Assembly (NCBI GenBank): GCA_902596975.1
Contig: CACJWS010000002.1
Coordinates: 79,487 to 143,486, forward strand
Length of the DNA stretch: 64,000 bases
Source: an uncultured Pelagibacteraceae bacterium
GTDB lineage: Bacteria; Pseudomonadota; Alphaproteobacteria; Pelagibacterales; Pelagibacteraceae
Direction of reading: 5' to 3'
Shown piece by piece: positions 10,004-18,772 of this stretch. How positions within the stretch are numbered: position 1 is the stretch's first letter; the number at the start of each line of letters is the position of its first letter. Below the pieces are notes generated by a model. That model searched no databases. It saw only the letters and a program-made list of their open reading frames with translations, and was not told where the DNA came from. Both the position numbers and the translations under genes were made by a program.

Positions 10004-11745
10004 TGAAAAATATTGATATTATAAAAAGATTGTACAATGATTATACAACAAAACATCTAAATAAAATAATTCTTGCTATAGTGTTTTCTATTTTGGTTGC
10101 TGGCGCCACATCAGCGACAGCATGGTTACTCGACCCCGCAATAGAAAAAATTTTTATAAACAAAGATCAAAGTTTAATTTTCATAATTCCACTTTTAATC
10201 ATAATAGCTTTTGCTACAAAAGGCATATCTCTATATTTAGCAAAAGTTTTAATGATAAAAACTGCAGAAGAAGTGAAAAAAAATATTCAAATCGATATGT
10301 TATCTTCTTTCATAAAAGCTGATACTGAAAAAATTGAGGATAAACATTCAGGAAAATATATTTCAAATCTTAACTTTGATGTAAATCAAATAACTGGGAT
10401 GCTAAGTAATGCAGTTTTAAACCTATTCAAGGATGGCTTAACGCTTATTGGCTTGTTATTTGTGATGTTCTTTCAAAATTGGAGGCTTTCTCTTATAGCT
10501 TTAATTATGCTTCCAATAGCTACGATAACTGCAAAGAAATTAGGAAAACGTATTATTAAAGTTGCGACAGAAGCACAAGAAAAGTCAGGCGACTTAAATA
10601 AATATTTAATTGATCTTTTTAAAAATCATAAAATTATAAAAATTTTTCAAAGAGAGAATTATGAACATGAAAGATCAGAAAAATTCGTCAATGATCTAAA
10701 AGAAAAATCAATAAAAATTGCAACCGTTTTTATAAGATCCACTCCAATAATGGAAGTTGTAACTGGAATAATGATTGCAATATTAATTTTTTACTCGGGA
10801 AAATTAATTATGAATGACCAGCTTAGTATAAACAATTTTTTCTCTTTTTTGGCTGCTATGATGCTTGCTTATCAACCAGTAAAATCTTTAGCAACAGTCA
10901 ATGTTGCTTTTGGTCAAGGACTATCTGCAGGAAAAAGAATATTACCTATTATTGATCAACAAAATAAAATTTCAACAAATGAAAATGGAAAAATATTAGA
11001 TATAAGTGATGCATCAATAAAATTTCAAAATATTAATTTTAGTTACAAATCAAATCTTAACAATATAGTCCTTAAAGATATTAATATTGATATAGCTGGC
11101 AGAAAAATGACTGCTTTAGTAGGCCACAGCGGATCGGGAAAATCTACAATATTAAATTTAATACCAAGAATTTATGATGCAGACTCTGGGGAAATTCTAA
11201 TTGATAATCAAAAAGTACAAAACCTTAATCTTAAATCATTAAGGAAAGAAATATCTATTGTTGATCAAAATACAACACTTTTTGATGATACTATTTTTAA
11301 TAATATTAAATATGCTAAGCCAGATGCGAGTGACGATGAAATTTTTACAGCTGCAAAAATATCAATGTGTACAGATTTTATAGAAAAATTAGAAAATAAA
11401 TTTCAGACTGTTATAGGAGAAAATGGAGTAAAATTATCGGGTGGTGAAAAGCAAAGACTTTCGATAGCGAGAGCTTTGTTAAAGGATAGCAAAATAATTC
11501 TTCTAGACGAAGCAACTTCATCTCTCGACTCTGAAACAGAAGAAAAAATACAAAAAGCTATTGAGGAATTAACAAAAAATAAAACGACAGTAGTTATTGC
11601 TCATAGACTATCAACTATTCTTAATTCAGAAAAAATTTATGTTGTTGATAAAGGTTCTGTAGAATCATCAGGGAAACATGATGATCTAATCAAAAATTCA
11701 TTGCTTTATAAAAACTTCTACGAAAGACAAATAAAAAATAACTAA
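10003..11745 (+). CDS. msbA: lipid A export ABC transporter, fused permease/ATPase
   Basis: Flips lipid A-core across the inner membrane. The 580-aa half-transporter has six membrane helices in the first ~310 residues and an ATPase domain with Walker A GHSGSGKST (about 373-381), the signature LSGGEKQRLSIARALL, Walker B IILLDEATSSLDSE and the switch IAHRLST. I call MsbA rather than another ABC exporter because waaA, lpxK and lpxL follow with overlapping starts and stops. Confidence 0.92.
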   Translation: MKNIDIIKRLYNDYTTKHLNKIILAIVFSILVAGATSATAWLLDPAIEKIFINKDQSLIFIIPLLIIIAFATKGISLYLAKVLMIKTAEEVKKNIQIDMLSSFIKADTEKIEDKHSGKYISNLNFDVNQITGMLSNAVLNLFKDGLTLIGLLFVMFFQNWRLSLIALIMLPIATITAKKLGKRIIKVATEAQEKSGDLNKYLIDLFKNHKIIKIFQRENYEHERSEKFVNDLKEKSIKIATVFIRSTPIMEVVTGIMIAILIFYSGKLIMNDQLSINNFFSFLAAMMLAYQPVKSLATVNVAFGQGLSAGKRILPIIDQQNKISTNENGKILDISDASIKFQNINFSYKSNLNNIVLKDINIDIAGRKMTALVGHSGSGKSTILNLIPRIYDADSGEILIDNQKVQNLNLKSLRKEISIVDQNTTLFDDTIFNNIKYAKPDASDDEIFTAAKISMCTDFIEKLENKFQTVIGENGVKLSGGEKQRLSIARALLKDSKIILLDEATSSLDSETEEKIQKAIEELTKNKTTVVIAHRLSTILNSEKIYVVDKGSVESSGKHDDLIKNSLLYKNFYERQIKNN

Positions 11746-12974
11746 TGTATTTTTTGTATAATATATTAGGAATTATTTTTTTTTTAATCTCACCATTTAT
11801 ATTATTTTTTAGAGTGATTAATGGAAAGGAAGATTGGAAAAGAATCTTAGAAAAATACGCTTATTATAATTTAAAAAAGACTGATACAACTGTATGGTTT
11901 CATGGTGCAAGTGTTGGAGAAATCATGAGTATACTCCCTTTGATAAATAAGTTTGAAAAAGACAAATCTATAAAAAAAATTTTACTTACTTCATCTACTT
12001 TAAGTTCTGCATCAATAATTGCAAAAAAACCATTAAAGAAAACAACTCATATTTACTATCCATTTGATATTGGATTTATATGCAATAACTTTTTAAATTA
12101 TTGGGAACCAAAAATCGCAATATTTGTAGATTCTGAAATCTGGCCGAATATGTATGAAAAAATAAATTCAAAAAAAATACCTCTTATTTTAATCAATGCT
12201 AGAATTACGAGTAAAAGTTTCAAAAGATGGCAAATCTTTTCATCTTTTGCAAAGAATGTTTTCAGTAAAATAACTATAGCTTTACCTCAAAATCAAGAAA
12301 CTCAAAATTATTTAAAAAGATTGGGTGTTAAAAAAATTAAATTTGTAGGAAATTTAAAGTATTTTAAAAATGATAAACAAAGTTTGAATAAAAATGTTCA
12401 AAAATATTTTAAAAATAAAAAAGTATTTTGTGCAGCTAGCACTCATTATAATGAAGAGAAAATCATCGGAAAATTACATTTAAAATTGAAGAAAAAGTTT
12501 AAGAATTTAATTACTATATTGGTTCCACGTCACATAAATAGATCAGAGGACATAAAGCAAGAACTTAGAAAATTAAAACTGATAGTTACCGAAAGATCAA
12601 GCGGATATAAGCCATCTGATAATTGCGACGTATATATTATTAATACATATGGAGAAATGTCAAAATTTTTAAGACTTTCAAATGTAACATTTATTGGTGG
12701 ATCTTTAGTAAACCATGGAGGACAAAACCCATTAGAAGCTGTAAGAATGGGTAATTACGTGATGCATGGTAGAAAAGTACATAATTTTAAAGAAATATAT
12801 AAGGAATTAAAAAAATTAAAAATATCCTCAGAGATTAAAAATATCGATCAAATGGAAAAAGTATTTGTAAAAAATCATAATTACAAAATATTAAAGAGTA
12901 AAATTAATAAAATTAATTATTTAGGTGCTAAAATTTTTGAAAATAACGTTAAAGAAATTAAAAATTATTTATAA
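11745..12974 (+). CDS. waaA: 3-deoxy-D-manno-octulosonic acid (Kdo) transferase
   Basis: Adds Kdo to lipid IVA, the first step of core assembly, at the cytoplasmic face of the inner membrane. The 409-aa protein has an N-terminal membrane anchor, the conserved WFHGASVGEI near 50-59 with its catalytic-region glutamate, FVDSEIWPN, NARI, and late LVPRH and IGGSLVNHGGQNPLEA motifs of GT30. It overlaps msbA and lpxK by one base at each end (TAATG), so the block is translated in series. Confidence 0.94.
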   Translation: MYFLYNILGIIFFLISPFILFFRVINGKEDWKRILEKYAYYNLKKTDTTVWFHGASVGEIMSILPLINKFEKDKSIKKILLTSSTLSSASIIAKKPLKKTTHIYYPFDIGFICNNFLNYWEPKIAIFVDSEIWPNMYEKINSKKIPLILINARITSKSFKRWQIFSSFAKNVFSKITIALPQNQETQNYLKRLGVKKIKFVGNLKYFKNDKQSLNKNVQKYFKNKKVFCAASTHYNEEKIIGKLHLKLKKKFKNLITILVPRHINRSEDIKQELRKLKLIVTERSSGYKPSDNCDVYIINTYGEMSKFLRLSNVTFIGGSLVNHGGQNPLEAVRMGNYVMHGRKVHNFKEIYKELKKLKISSEIKNIDQMEKVFVKNHNYKILKSKINKINYLGAKIFENNVKEIKNYL

Positions 12975-13897
12975 TGAAAGTAAAAAGACCCATTTTTTGG
13001 GATAGTTTCAATTTCATATCATTATTACTCTTACCATTTAGTTTGATAACAATTATTTTCAATTTTTTTAAATCTTTAAGTCTTAAAAAATATTTCAAAA
13101 TAAAAATAATCTGTGTTGGAAATATTTACCTAGGTGGAACTGGAAAAACACCTTTAGTTTTAAAAATAAATGAAATTTTAAAATATAAGTTTAAAACTGT
13201 ATTTATAAAAAAAAAATATATTGATCAAATTGATGAGCAAAATATTTTATCAAAATATGGAAATCTGATTTGTTTAAGTTTTAGAGATATCGCGCTGAGA
13301 ATTGCTGAGAAAAAAAATTACCAGTTAGCTATATTAGATGATGGTTTACAAGATAAAAGTTTAAATTATGATATTTCTATTGCTTGTTTTAATAGTTCAG
13401 AGCTAGTTGGAAATGGGCTAGTTTTGCCCGCCGGGCCATTAAGGGAAAGAATTTCAAATATTTTAAATTATGATCTTGCATTTCTTAATGGTGAAAAAAA
13501 TAATAAAACTTTCGAGAAAACTCTAAAAAGATTAAATCCAAATTTAAAAATATTTAGAGCCAAATACACTCCTAGAAATCTTGAGTCTTTCAAATTTAAA
13601 AATAACTTTCTAGTTTTTTCAGGCATAGGTAATCCTTTGGAATTTCAACAAACATTAAAAAAATATAATTTTAAGATAAAAAAAACAATCACTTTTCCTG
13701 ACCATTATAAATATAAAAATTCTGATATAAATAATATAAAAAATATAGCTAAGAGTAATAAATTAAAAATTATAACAACCGAAAAAGACTACAATCGATT
13801 GTCAAATATACAAAAAAAGAATATCCAATTTTTAAAAATAGGATTAAAAATTGAAAAAGAAAAAGAATTTAAAAATTTTTTATTAAAGAAATTATGA
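12974..13897 (+). CDS. lpxK: tetraacyldisaccharide 4'-kinase
   Basis: Phosphorylates the 4' position of the lipid A disaccharide to make lipid IVA. The 307-aa product starts with a membrane-associated helix, then has the P-loop GNIYLGGTGKTPLV (about 50-63) and the second kinase motif LDDGLQD, followed by LPAGPLRE; all are LpxK signatures. The sequence is Lys/Asn/Ile-rich and diverged, in keeping with the base bias here. Its end overlaps the acyltransferase start by 4 bases. Confidence 0.93.
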   Translation: MKVKRPIFWDSFNFISLLLLPFSLITIIFNFFKSLSLKKYFKIKIICVGNIYLGGTGKTPLVLKINEILKYKFKTVFIKKKYIDQIDEQNILSKYGNLICLSFRDIALRIAEKKNYQLAILDDGLQDKSLNYDISIACFNSSELVGNGLVLPAGPLRERISNILNYDLAFLNGEKNNKTFEKTLKRLNPNLKIFRAKYTPRNLESFKFKNNFLVFSGIGNPLEFQQTLKKYNFKIKKTITFPDHYKYKNSDINNIKNIAKSNKLKIITTEKDYNRLSNIQKKNIQFLKIGLKIEKEKEFKNFLLKKL

Positions 13898-14754
13898 GGA
13901 AGTTTTTTTATTTAATTGAATTTATTTTAATAAAATTGTTTTTTTTTATACTAATTATAATTGGTTATAAAAATGGATCTAATTTAGGAGATTTCATTGG
14001 GCGCTTGTTTGGTCCAATATTTAGATCAAAAAAGTTAATTGAAAATAATTTGGAACAATCTGGCATTGTAGACAGAAAAAATTACAATAAAATTATCAGC
14101 AAAATATATGGAAATTATGGAAGAATACTTGCTGAATATCCTTTTCTTAAAGCATTTAGAAATAACAATTTAAATAAATTTATTGAAATAGAAGGGCTTG
14201 AAAACCTAAACAAAATTAAGAGAGAAAAAAGACGAGCTGTATTTATATCTGGTCATTTCAATAATTTTGAATTAATGGCGCTCCAAATAGAAAAGGCTGG
14301 TATAAATTTGTGCGCTATTTATAGACCGCTAAATAACTTATTCCTTAACAAAACCATGGAAGAAATTAGAGAAAATTTTATATGCAAAAATCAAATTAAA
14401 AAAGGAAGATCAGGCACAAGACAGATTATTGAAAATATAAAAAAAGGTAACTCAGTAGCTTTAATGATAGACCAAAGGGTAAGGGAAGGAATAAAAATTA
14501 ATTTTTTTGGTAAACCAGCTAGTACTACGACCATACCCGCACAATTAATTAAAAAATATAAATGTGATCTAGTGCCTATTTATATAGAGAGAAGAAAAAA
14601 TAATTATTTTAAAATGTTTGTTTCAGAACCGATTAAAATTAGGGACAATAAATCAATCAAAGAAATCACTGAACATCTAAATAAGATACTTGAAAAAATG
14701 ATTTTAAAAAATGTAGACCAGTGGATCTGGACTCACGATAGGTGGAAAACTTAA
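13894..14754 (+). CDS. lpxL: lipid A biosynthesis lauroyl/myristoyl acyltransferase
   Basis: Late acyltransferase that adds a secondary acyl chain to Kdo-lipid IVA. The 286-aa protein has an N-terminal membrane helix, the catalytic H-x4-E motif in GHFNNFELMAL (near 116-126), AIYRPLNN, and LMIDQRVREG, as in the LpxL/LpxM family. The upstream msbA, waaA and lpxK place it firmly in lipid A synthesis. Which of the secondary acylations it performs cannot be told from sequence. Confidence 0.92.
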   Translation: MRKFFYLIEFILIKLFFFILIIIGYKNGSNLGDFIGRLFGPIFRSKKLIENNLEQSGIVDRKNYNKIISKIYGNYGRILAEYPFLKAFRNNNLNKFIEIEGLENLNKIKREKRRAVFISGHFNNFELMALQIEKAGINLCAIYRPLNNLFLNKTMEEIRENFICKNQIKKGRSGTRQIIENIKKGNSVALMIDQRVREGIKINFFGKPASTTTIPAQLIKKYKCDLVPIYIERRKNNYFKMFVSEPIKIRDNKSIKEITEHLNKILEKMILKNVDQWIWTHDRWKT

Positions 14755-14952
14755 TCAGTTTTTATCTAATAAATCTCTTTTCATTGAGGCCTCAACATAC
14801 GAAAAATAGGCTTCCTGTTCCTCAACGTTCCAGTAAGCTAAGTTTTCAAGTGGTATTTTTTTTTGTGAGACAGCACAAATCACATGATCACCTTCTTCAA
14901 TGATCTCAAAATTATTTGCTAAGTATTTTAATTTAGCTAACTTATTTAACAT
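14755..14952 (-). CDS. DUF2093 family protein
   Basis: A 65-aa protein matching the alphaproteobacterial DUF2093 pattern: LKYLANNFEIIEEGDHVICAV, then IPLENLAYWNVEEQEAYFS and a C-terminal helix EASMKRDLLDKN. The family is small, soluble and of unknown function. It is abutted by lpxL on its 3' side and divergent from purD with 22 bp between starts. Confidence 0.85.
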   Translation of the reverse strand: MLNKLAKLKYLANNFEIIEEGDHVICAVSQKKIPLENLAYWNVEEQEAYFSYVEASMKRDLLDKN

Positions 14953-14974
14953 ATTTAAGATATATATTTACTAA

Positions 14975-16240
14975 ATGAAAATTGCAATTATTGGAAGTGG
15001 AGGACGAGAACATGCTCTAGTTCATCACTTAAGTAATTCAAAAAAAATAACAAAAATATATTCAATACCAGGTAATGCTGGTACCGAAGAAATATCTGTA
15101 AATATTGATTTAAATTTGGAAAATTTTCAAGATTTGTATAATTTTATTAAGAAAGAACAAATCGAATTGGTGATTGTTGGTCCAGAAAAACCATTAGTCG
15201 AAGGATTAGTAGATTTCCTAGAGTCAAATAATATTAAAGTTTTTGGTCCTAGAAAAAAAGTAGCTCAATTAGAAGGCTCAAAAATATTTACAAAACAAAT
15301 TTGTGAGAAATTTAACATACCAACTGCTAAATTTAAAATTTGTAAATCCAAAGAAGACTCATTTATATTTTTATCTTCATCTAATTTTCCTCTTGTTGTA
15401 AAAGCAGATGTTCTTGCTGCAGGTAAAGGTGTTTATATTTGTCAAAATGTTGATGAGGCTAAAACTGCTGTTAACGAAATATTTGACGGTAAATTTGGGA
15501 AAGCAGATCAAGTATTAATCGAAGAATTCCTAGAAGGTGATGAGATGAGTTTTTTTATTATTTCAGATGGAATTAGTTATAAAACTTTTAATACAGCTCA
15601 AGACCATAAAAGAGTTGGTGAGGGTGATACTGGAAAAAATACAGGAGGTATGGGAGCTTATTCACCTTCAAGCTTAATTAATGATGATTTAGAGAATAAA
15701 ATTTTAAACAAAATAATTGAGCCAACGTTAAAAGCTATAAGTGAAATGAATGAGAAGTACGTTGGTTTTTTATATGCCGGCTTAATGATAAAAAGTAATG
15801 AACCATACCTAATTGAATATAATGTCAGGATGGGCGATCCTGAATGCCAAACTATATTACCGTTGGTTGACAGTGATTTATTGGACATAATAAATTCTTG
15901 TTGTAATTCAAAATTAAAGACCCACGAAATAAAATGGAAAAATAAAAAAAGTATGTGCATTGCTTTATGCTCAAAAGGATATCCTGAAAAATATAATAAG
16001 AATGTTGAAATTAAAAATTTAAAAGAATTCAAATCAACTAAAGATAATTTTATTTTTCATGCTGGAACAAAAAGTTCTGGAAACAAAATTCTAGCAGTTG
16101 GAGGTAGGGTAATAAATTTTGTTAATATCTCAGATAGTTATTTATCAAGTAGAAAAGAAATCATCAATCAGATTAATAAATTGAATTGGGAAGATGGTTT
16201 TTATAGATCAGATATAGGCCATAAAGTCATAGATAAATGA
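14975..16240 (+). CDS. purD: phosphoribosylamine-glycine ligase
   Basis: Second step of de novo purine synthesis, joining glycine to phosphoribosylamine with ATP. The 421-aa protein begins MKIAIIGSGGREHAL, has the ATP-grasp core (VVKADVLAAGKGV, VLIEEFLEGDEMSFF, DHKRVGEGDTGKNTGGMGAY) and YNVRMGDPECQ near the metal site. Length and motif order are normal. The stop overlaps the rsmD start by 4 bases, so the two are likely cotranslated. Confidence 0.97.
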   Translation: MKIAIIGSGGREHALVHHLSNSKKITKIYSIPGNAGTEEISVNIDLNLENFQDLYNFIKKEQIELVIVGPEKPLVEGLVDFLESNNIKVFGPRKKVAQLEGSKIFTKQICEKFNIPTAKFKICKSKEDSFIFLSSSNFPLVVKADVLAAGKGVYICQNVDEAKTAVNEIFDGKFGKADQVLIEEFLEGDEMSFFIISDGISYKTFNTAQDHKRVGEGDTGKNTGGMGAYSPSSLINDDLENKILNKIIEPTLKAISEMNEKYVGFLYAGLMIKSNEPYLIEYNVRMGDPECQTILPLVDSDLLDIINSCCNSKLKTHEIKWKNKKSMCIALCSKGYPEKYNKNVEIKNLKEFKSTKDNFIFHAGTKSSGNKILAVGGRVINFVNISDSYLSSRKEIINQINKLNWEDGFYRSDIGHKVIDK

Positions 16241-16803
16241 GAGTAATTGGTGGAAAACTAAGAGGAAAATTAATTCATAATCCTACAGATAAAACAACAA
16301 GACCTTTAAAGGATATGGTTAGAGAGTCGATATTTAATATTTTAGAGCATTCTAAGAATGAAAAAATTAAATTCAAAAATGACGTAGTTTTGGATTTATT
16401 TTCCGGTTCTGGTTCGTTTGGCATTGAATGTTTGTCTAGAGGAGTAAAAAAAGTTTTTTTTTTTGAAAATTACAAACCCTCTTTGAAAATTTTAGAAAAA
16501 AACATTAAGGAGTTAGAAATTGATAAAGATTCAGTCATCAGGGAAATAAATGCATATGAAATTTCTAAAGAAAATATTGATAATGAAAAAATTAATTTAA
16601 TTTATCTGGATCCACCATTTAAAGATAAAAATATAAATAAATTATTAAGGAAAATTTTAGACTTAAAAATTGCTCACAAAAGTACATTAATAGTAATTCA
16701 TAGAAATAAGAAATTTAATGAAAATTTTATAGAACATTTTAAAGTTCTTAGAGAAAAAAAATATGGTTTATCAAAAATAATATTTGGTAAATTGCTATTT
16801 TAG
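16237..16803 (+). CDS. rsmD: 16S rRNA (guanine966-N2)-methyltransferase
   Basis: Methylates G966 of 16S rRNA. The 188-aa protein begins MRVIGGKLRGK, has TRPLKDMVRESIFNIL, the SAM-binding motif DLFSGSGSFGIECLSRG near 50-66, and the catalytic LDPPF (about 124-128). It overlaps purD by ATGA and overlaps the convergent pgi gene by 9 bp at the 3' end. Confidence 0.95.
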   Translation: MRVIGGKLRGKLIHNPTDKTTRPLKDMVRESIFNILEHSKNEKIKFKNDVVLDLFSGSGSFGIECLSRGVKKVFFFENYKPSLKILEKNIKELEIDKDSVIREINAYEISKENIDNEKINLIYLDPPFKDKNINKLLRKILDLKIAHKSTLIVIHRNKKFNENFIEHFKVLREKKYGLSKIIFGKLLF

Positions 16804-17967
16804 GATTTTTTTTGTTTCTATTTTAATCAATTCAACTGAAGGTTGGTTAATTGGATTTACATTTAATAAGGAGCTAAGCATTAGTGTTTCTAAAATAAAA
16901 AATGTAAATAGTTCACCTAAAGTTTCCTCACTTTTATTTTTAATTTCAAAACTTCTAAAAGATAATTTTTTCTTATTAAATACATTTTGCGTAGCTTTTT
17001 TTTGAGCATACATTACTTGATCCAAACTTTTCTTTTTTAAATGTTCTAATCCATCAATTAAATATGCATTATTAAATTTAAGTGGAGTTCTCTCTCTAGT
17101 GAAAAAAAAACTAAAGAAATTATTTTTTGGACCATCTAAATAAAGTTGTAAAAGACTATGATTGTCCTTTGGCATTGTAGAGATTATAGGAAAGAAGCCC
17201 TTACCCTTTTTTCCTAAACTTTCAGCAGATAATTGCTGGTACCATTTCAAAAAGTTATTTAATTTTTCATCATAATTTAAAATTACACAATTTTTTTTTC
17301 CTTTAATAATATTTGAGTAAATTGAAGAGACATTTTCAATTAAAAAATTAATAAATTTTTTATTTTTTATTAGATAATTTAATCGTTTAAATTTTTTTTC
17401 ATTTAAACCCATCAATTCTGCCGGGACCATTCCAACTTCAGATAATACTGAATATCTTCCTCCTATGTAATTTTTATGGTCAATTACATCAGATCTCAGT
17501 TTATTCGCTACAGCTCTAAGAATATTATTTTTTTTTTCAGTTATTATTAAATTTTTGTTTCTTTTCTGTTTTGATAAGATCAGGTTTAAATTTGATAATG
17601 TTTCTAGGGTGTTACCTGATTTTGATATAATTATATTTAAACGTTTTTTGTTTGATTTTGTTATTCTTATGTTCTGTAGGTTATTATAAAAGAAAAATTT
17701 TTTTTTGATTTTATGACTTAGAAAATCATAAATGGCTTGTGCGCCCAGTATAGATCCTCCCATTCCTATTAAATTATATTCATAGTATTTTTTGAAATTT
17801 AGTAAATTTTTTTTCTGAAATGAATAATTATAATTATTTGTTAGAGATTTTAATAAAGGATATTTTTCAATTAAATTTTTAGGCTTTATGAAATTATTAA
17901 GTTTTTTTTTATTTAATTGTTTATTTTTATTATTAAAATTTTTGTAAATAATATGTTTTGTCTCCAT
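16795..17967 (-). CDS. pgi: glucose-6-phosphate isomerase, short diverged form
   Basis: Interconverts glucose-6-phosphate and fructose-6-phosphate. Family motifs are present: NLIGMGGSILGAQAI, IISKSGNTLETLSNL (SIS-domain sugar phosphate binding), GGRYSVLSEVGMVPAELMGL and a C-terminal NPINQPSVELIK. The product is 390 aa, shorter than the 450-550 aa of most PGI proteins, and rich in Lys and Asn. The missing length falls mostly at the N-terminus and in loops. I see no frameshift, so it is probably a compact functional enzyme. Confidence 0.88.
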   Translation of the reverse strand: METKHIIYKNFNNKNKQLNKKKLNNFIKPKNLIEKYPLLKSLTNNYNYSFQKKNLLNFKKYYEYNLIGMGGSILGAQAIYDFLSHKIKKKFFFYNNLQNIRITKSNKKRLNIIISKSGNTLETLSNLNLILSKQKRNKNLIITEKKNNILRAVANKLRSDVIDHKNYIGGRYSVLSEVGMVPAELMGLNEKKFKRLNYLIKNKKFINFLIENVSSIYSNIIKGKKNCVILNYDEKLNNFLKWYQQLSAESLGKKGKGFFPIISTMPKDNHSLLQLYLDGPKNNFFSFFFTRERTPLKFNNAYLIDGLEHLKKKSLDQVMYAQKKATQNVFNKKKLSFRSFEIKNKSEETLGELFTFFILETLMLSSLLNVNPINQPSVELIKIETKKILK

Positions 17968-17970
17968 TAA

Positions 17971-18288
17971 TTACTGGATTTTCTTCTTCATATTATTTAA
18001 TAAATCTGACCCGCTACTAGAGTCCTCAGAATTATTATCGTCTTTTATTTTGAGTAAATCTTTTACTTCTTTATCATTCGATTGACTACTTACTTCCAAA
18101 TCATCTCCTGGCATAGGAAGTTTATTCATGTCAGGTGGCATTTGGAGAGGATTTTTTTTTTTTACAAGAAACTCATCACTTTGTTCAGATCTTTTTTTAC
18201 CTTCTAAAGCTTCTCTAACTCCGCCACAAAAAGTTAATAATGGCACTAAAGCGATTAATAAGATTAAATTTAGTTTAAATTTTTTCAT
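17971..18288 (-). CDS. BamF-like lipoprotein (DUF3035)
   Basis: Starts at ATG 18288 ([23 protein letters not shown]), giving a lipoprotein signal with a Cys at the lipobox; a longer upstream frame would spoil the signal and run further into lspA. The 105-aa product has [22 protein letters not shown], which resembles the PDEFxVxxxxPLxxPPxxxxLP pattern of alphaproteobacterial DUF3035 proteins, of which Caulobacter BamF is an outer-membrane assembly complex member. The rest is low-complexity and acidic. It overlaps lspA, the signal peptidase that would process it, by 14 bp. Confidence 0.75.
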   Translation of the reverse strand: MKKFKLNLILLIALVPLLTFCGGVREALEGKKRSEQSDEFLVKKKNPLQMPPDMNKLPMPGDDLEVSSQSNDKEVKDLLKIKDDNNSEDSSSGSDLLNNMKKKIQ

Positions 18289-18772
18289 CTTTTTTTTTAT
18301 AGAATATAAATTCAGATAAAATAAGGCATAAAATACCAATTGTTATAAATATGTCAGCTACATTAAAGATAAACCAATGATAACCTGCATAATTTAAATC
18401 AATAAAGTCTGGAACGGCTCTGTAATAAACTCGGTCAAATAAGTTTCCTAAAGAACCTCCCAATATTATCATTAAAAAAAAGGATTTAATTTTTGTTTCA
18501 ATAAAAGCAAAATACAATATTACAATGTTTATAATGACAATAATTGCTGTTAACAAATTATAAAAAATATTATTCTCTGATGAAAACAATCCAAATCCAA
18601 TACCTGTATTCCAGACTAAATAAATATTTAAGTATTGATTTATATAAAAATCAACTTGTCCCTCATTATTCAAAATATTTAGAATATAAATTTTTGAAAA
18701 TCTATCCAAAGCAAAGCAAACAACTAAAAATATAAAACCTATAAGAAGTTTATTTAATTTTTCATTTCCCAT
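18275..18772 (-). CDS. lspA: lipoprotein signal peptidase
   Basis: Signal peptidase II, an inner-membrane aspartyl protease that cleaves prolipoproteins. The 165-aa protein has four membrane helices and both catalytic aspartate motifs: [20 protein letters not shown] and [11 protein letters not shown]. It overlaps the ileS 3' end by 11 bp and the lipoprotein gene below it, matching the common ribF-ileS-lspA order in proteobacteria. Confidence 0.96.
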   Translation of the reverse strand: MGNEKLNKLLIGFIFLVVCFALDRFSKIYILNILNNEGQVDFYINQYLNIYLVWNTGIGFGLFSSENNIFYNLLTAIIVIINIVILYFAFIETKIKSFFLMIILGGSLGNLFDRVYYRAVPDFIDLNYAGYHWFIFNVADIFITIGILCLILSEFIFYKKKDEKI

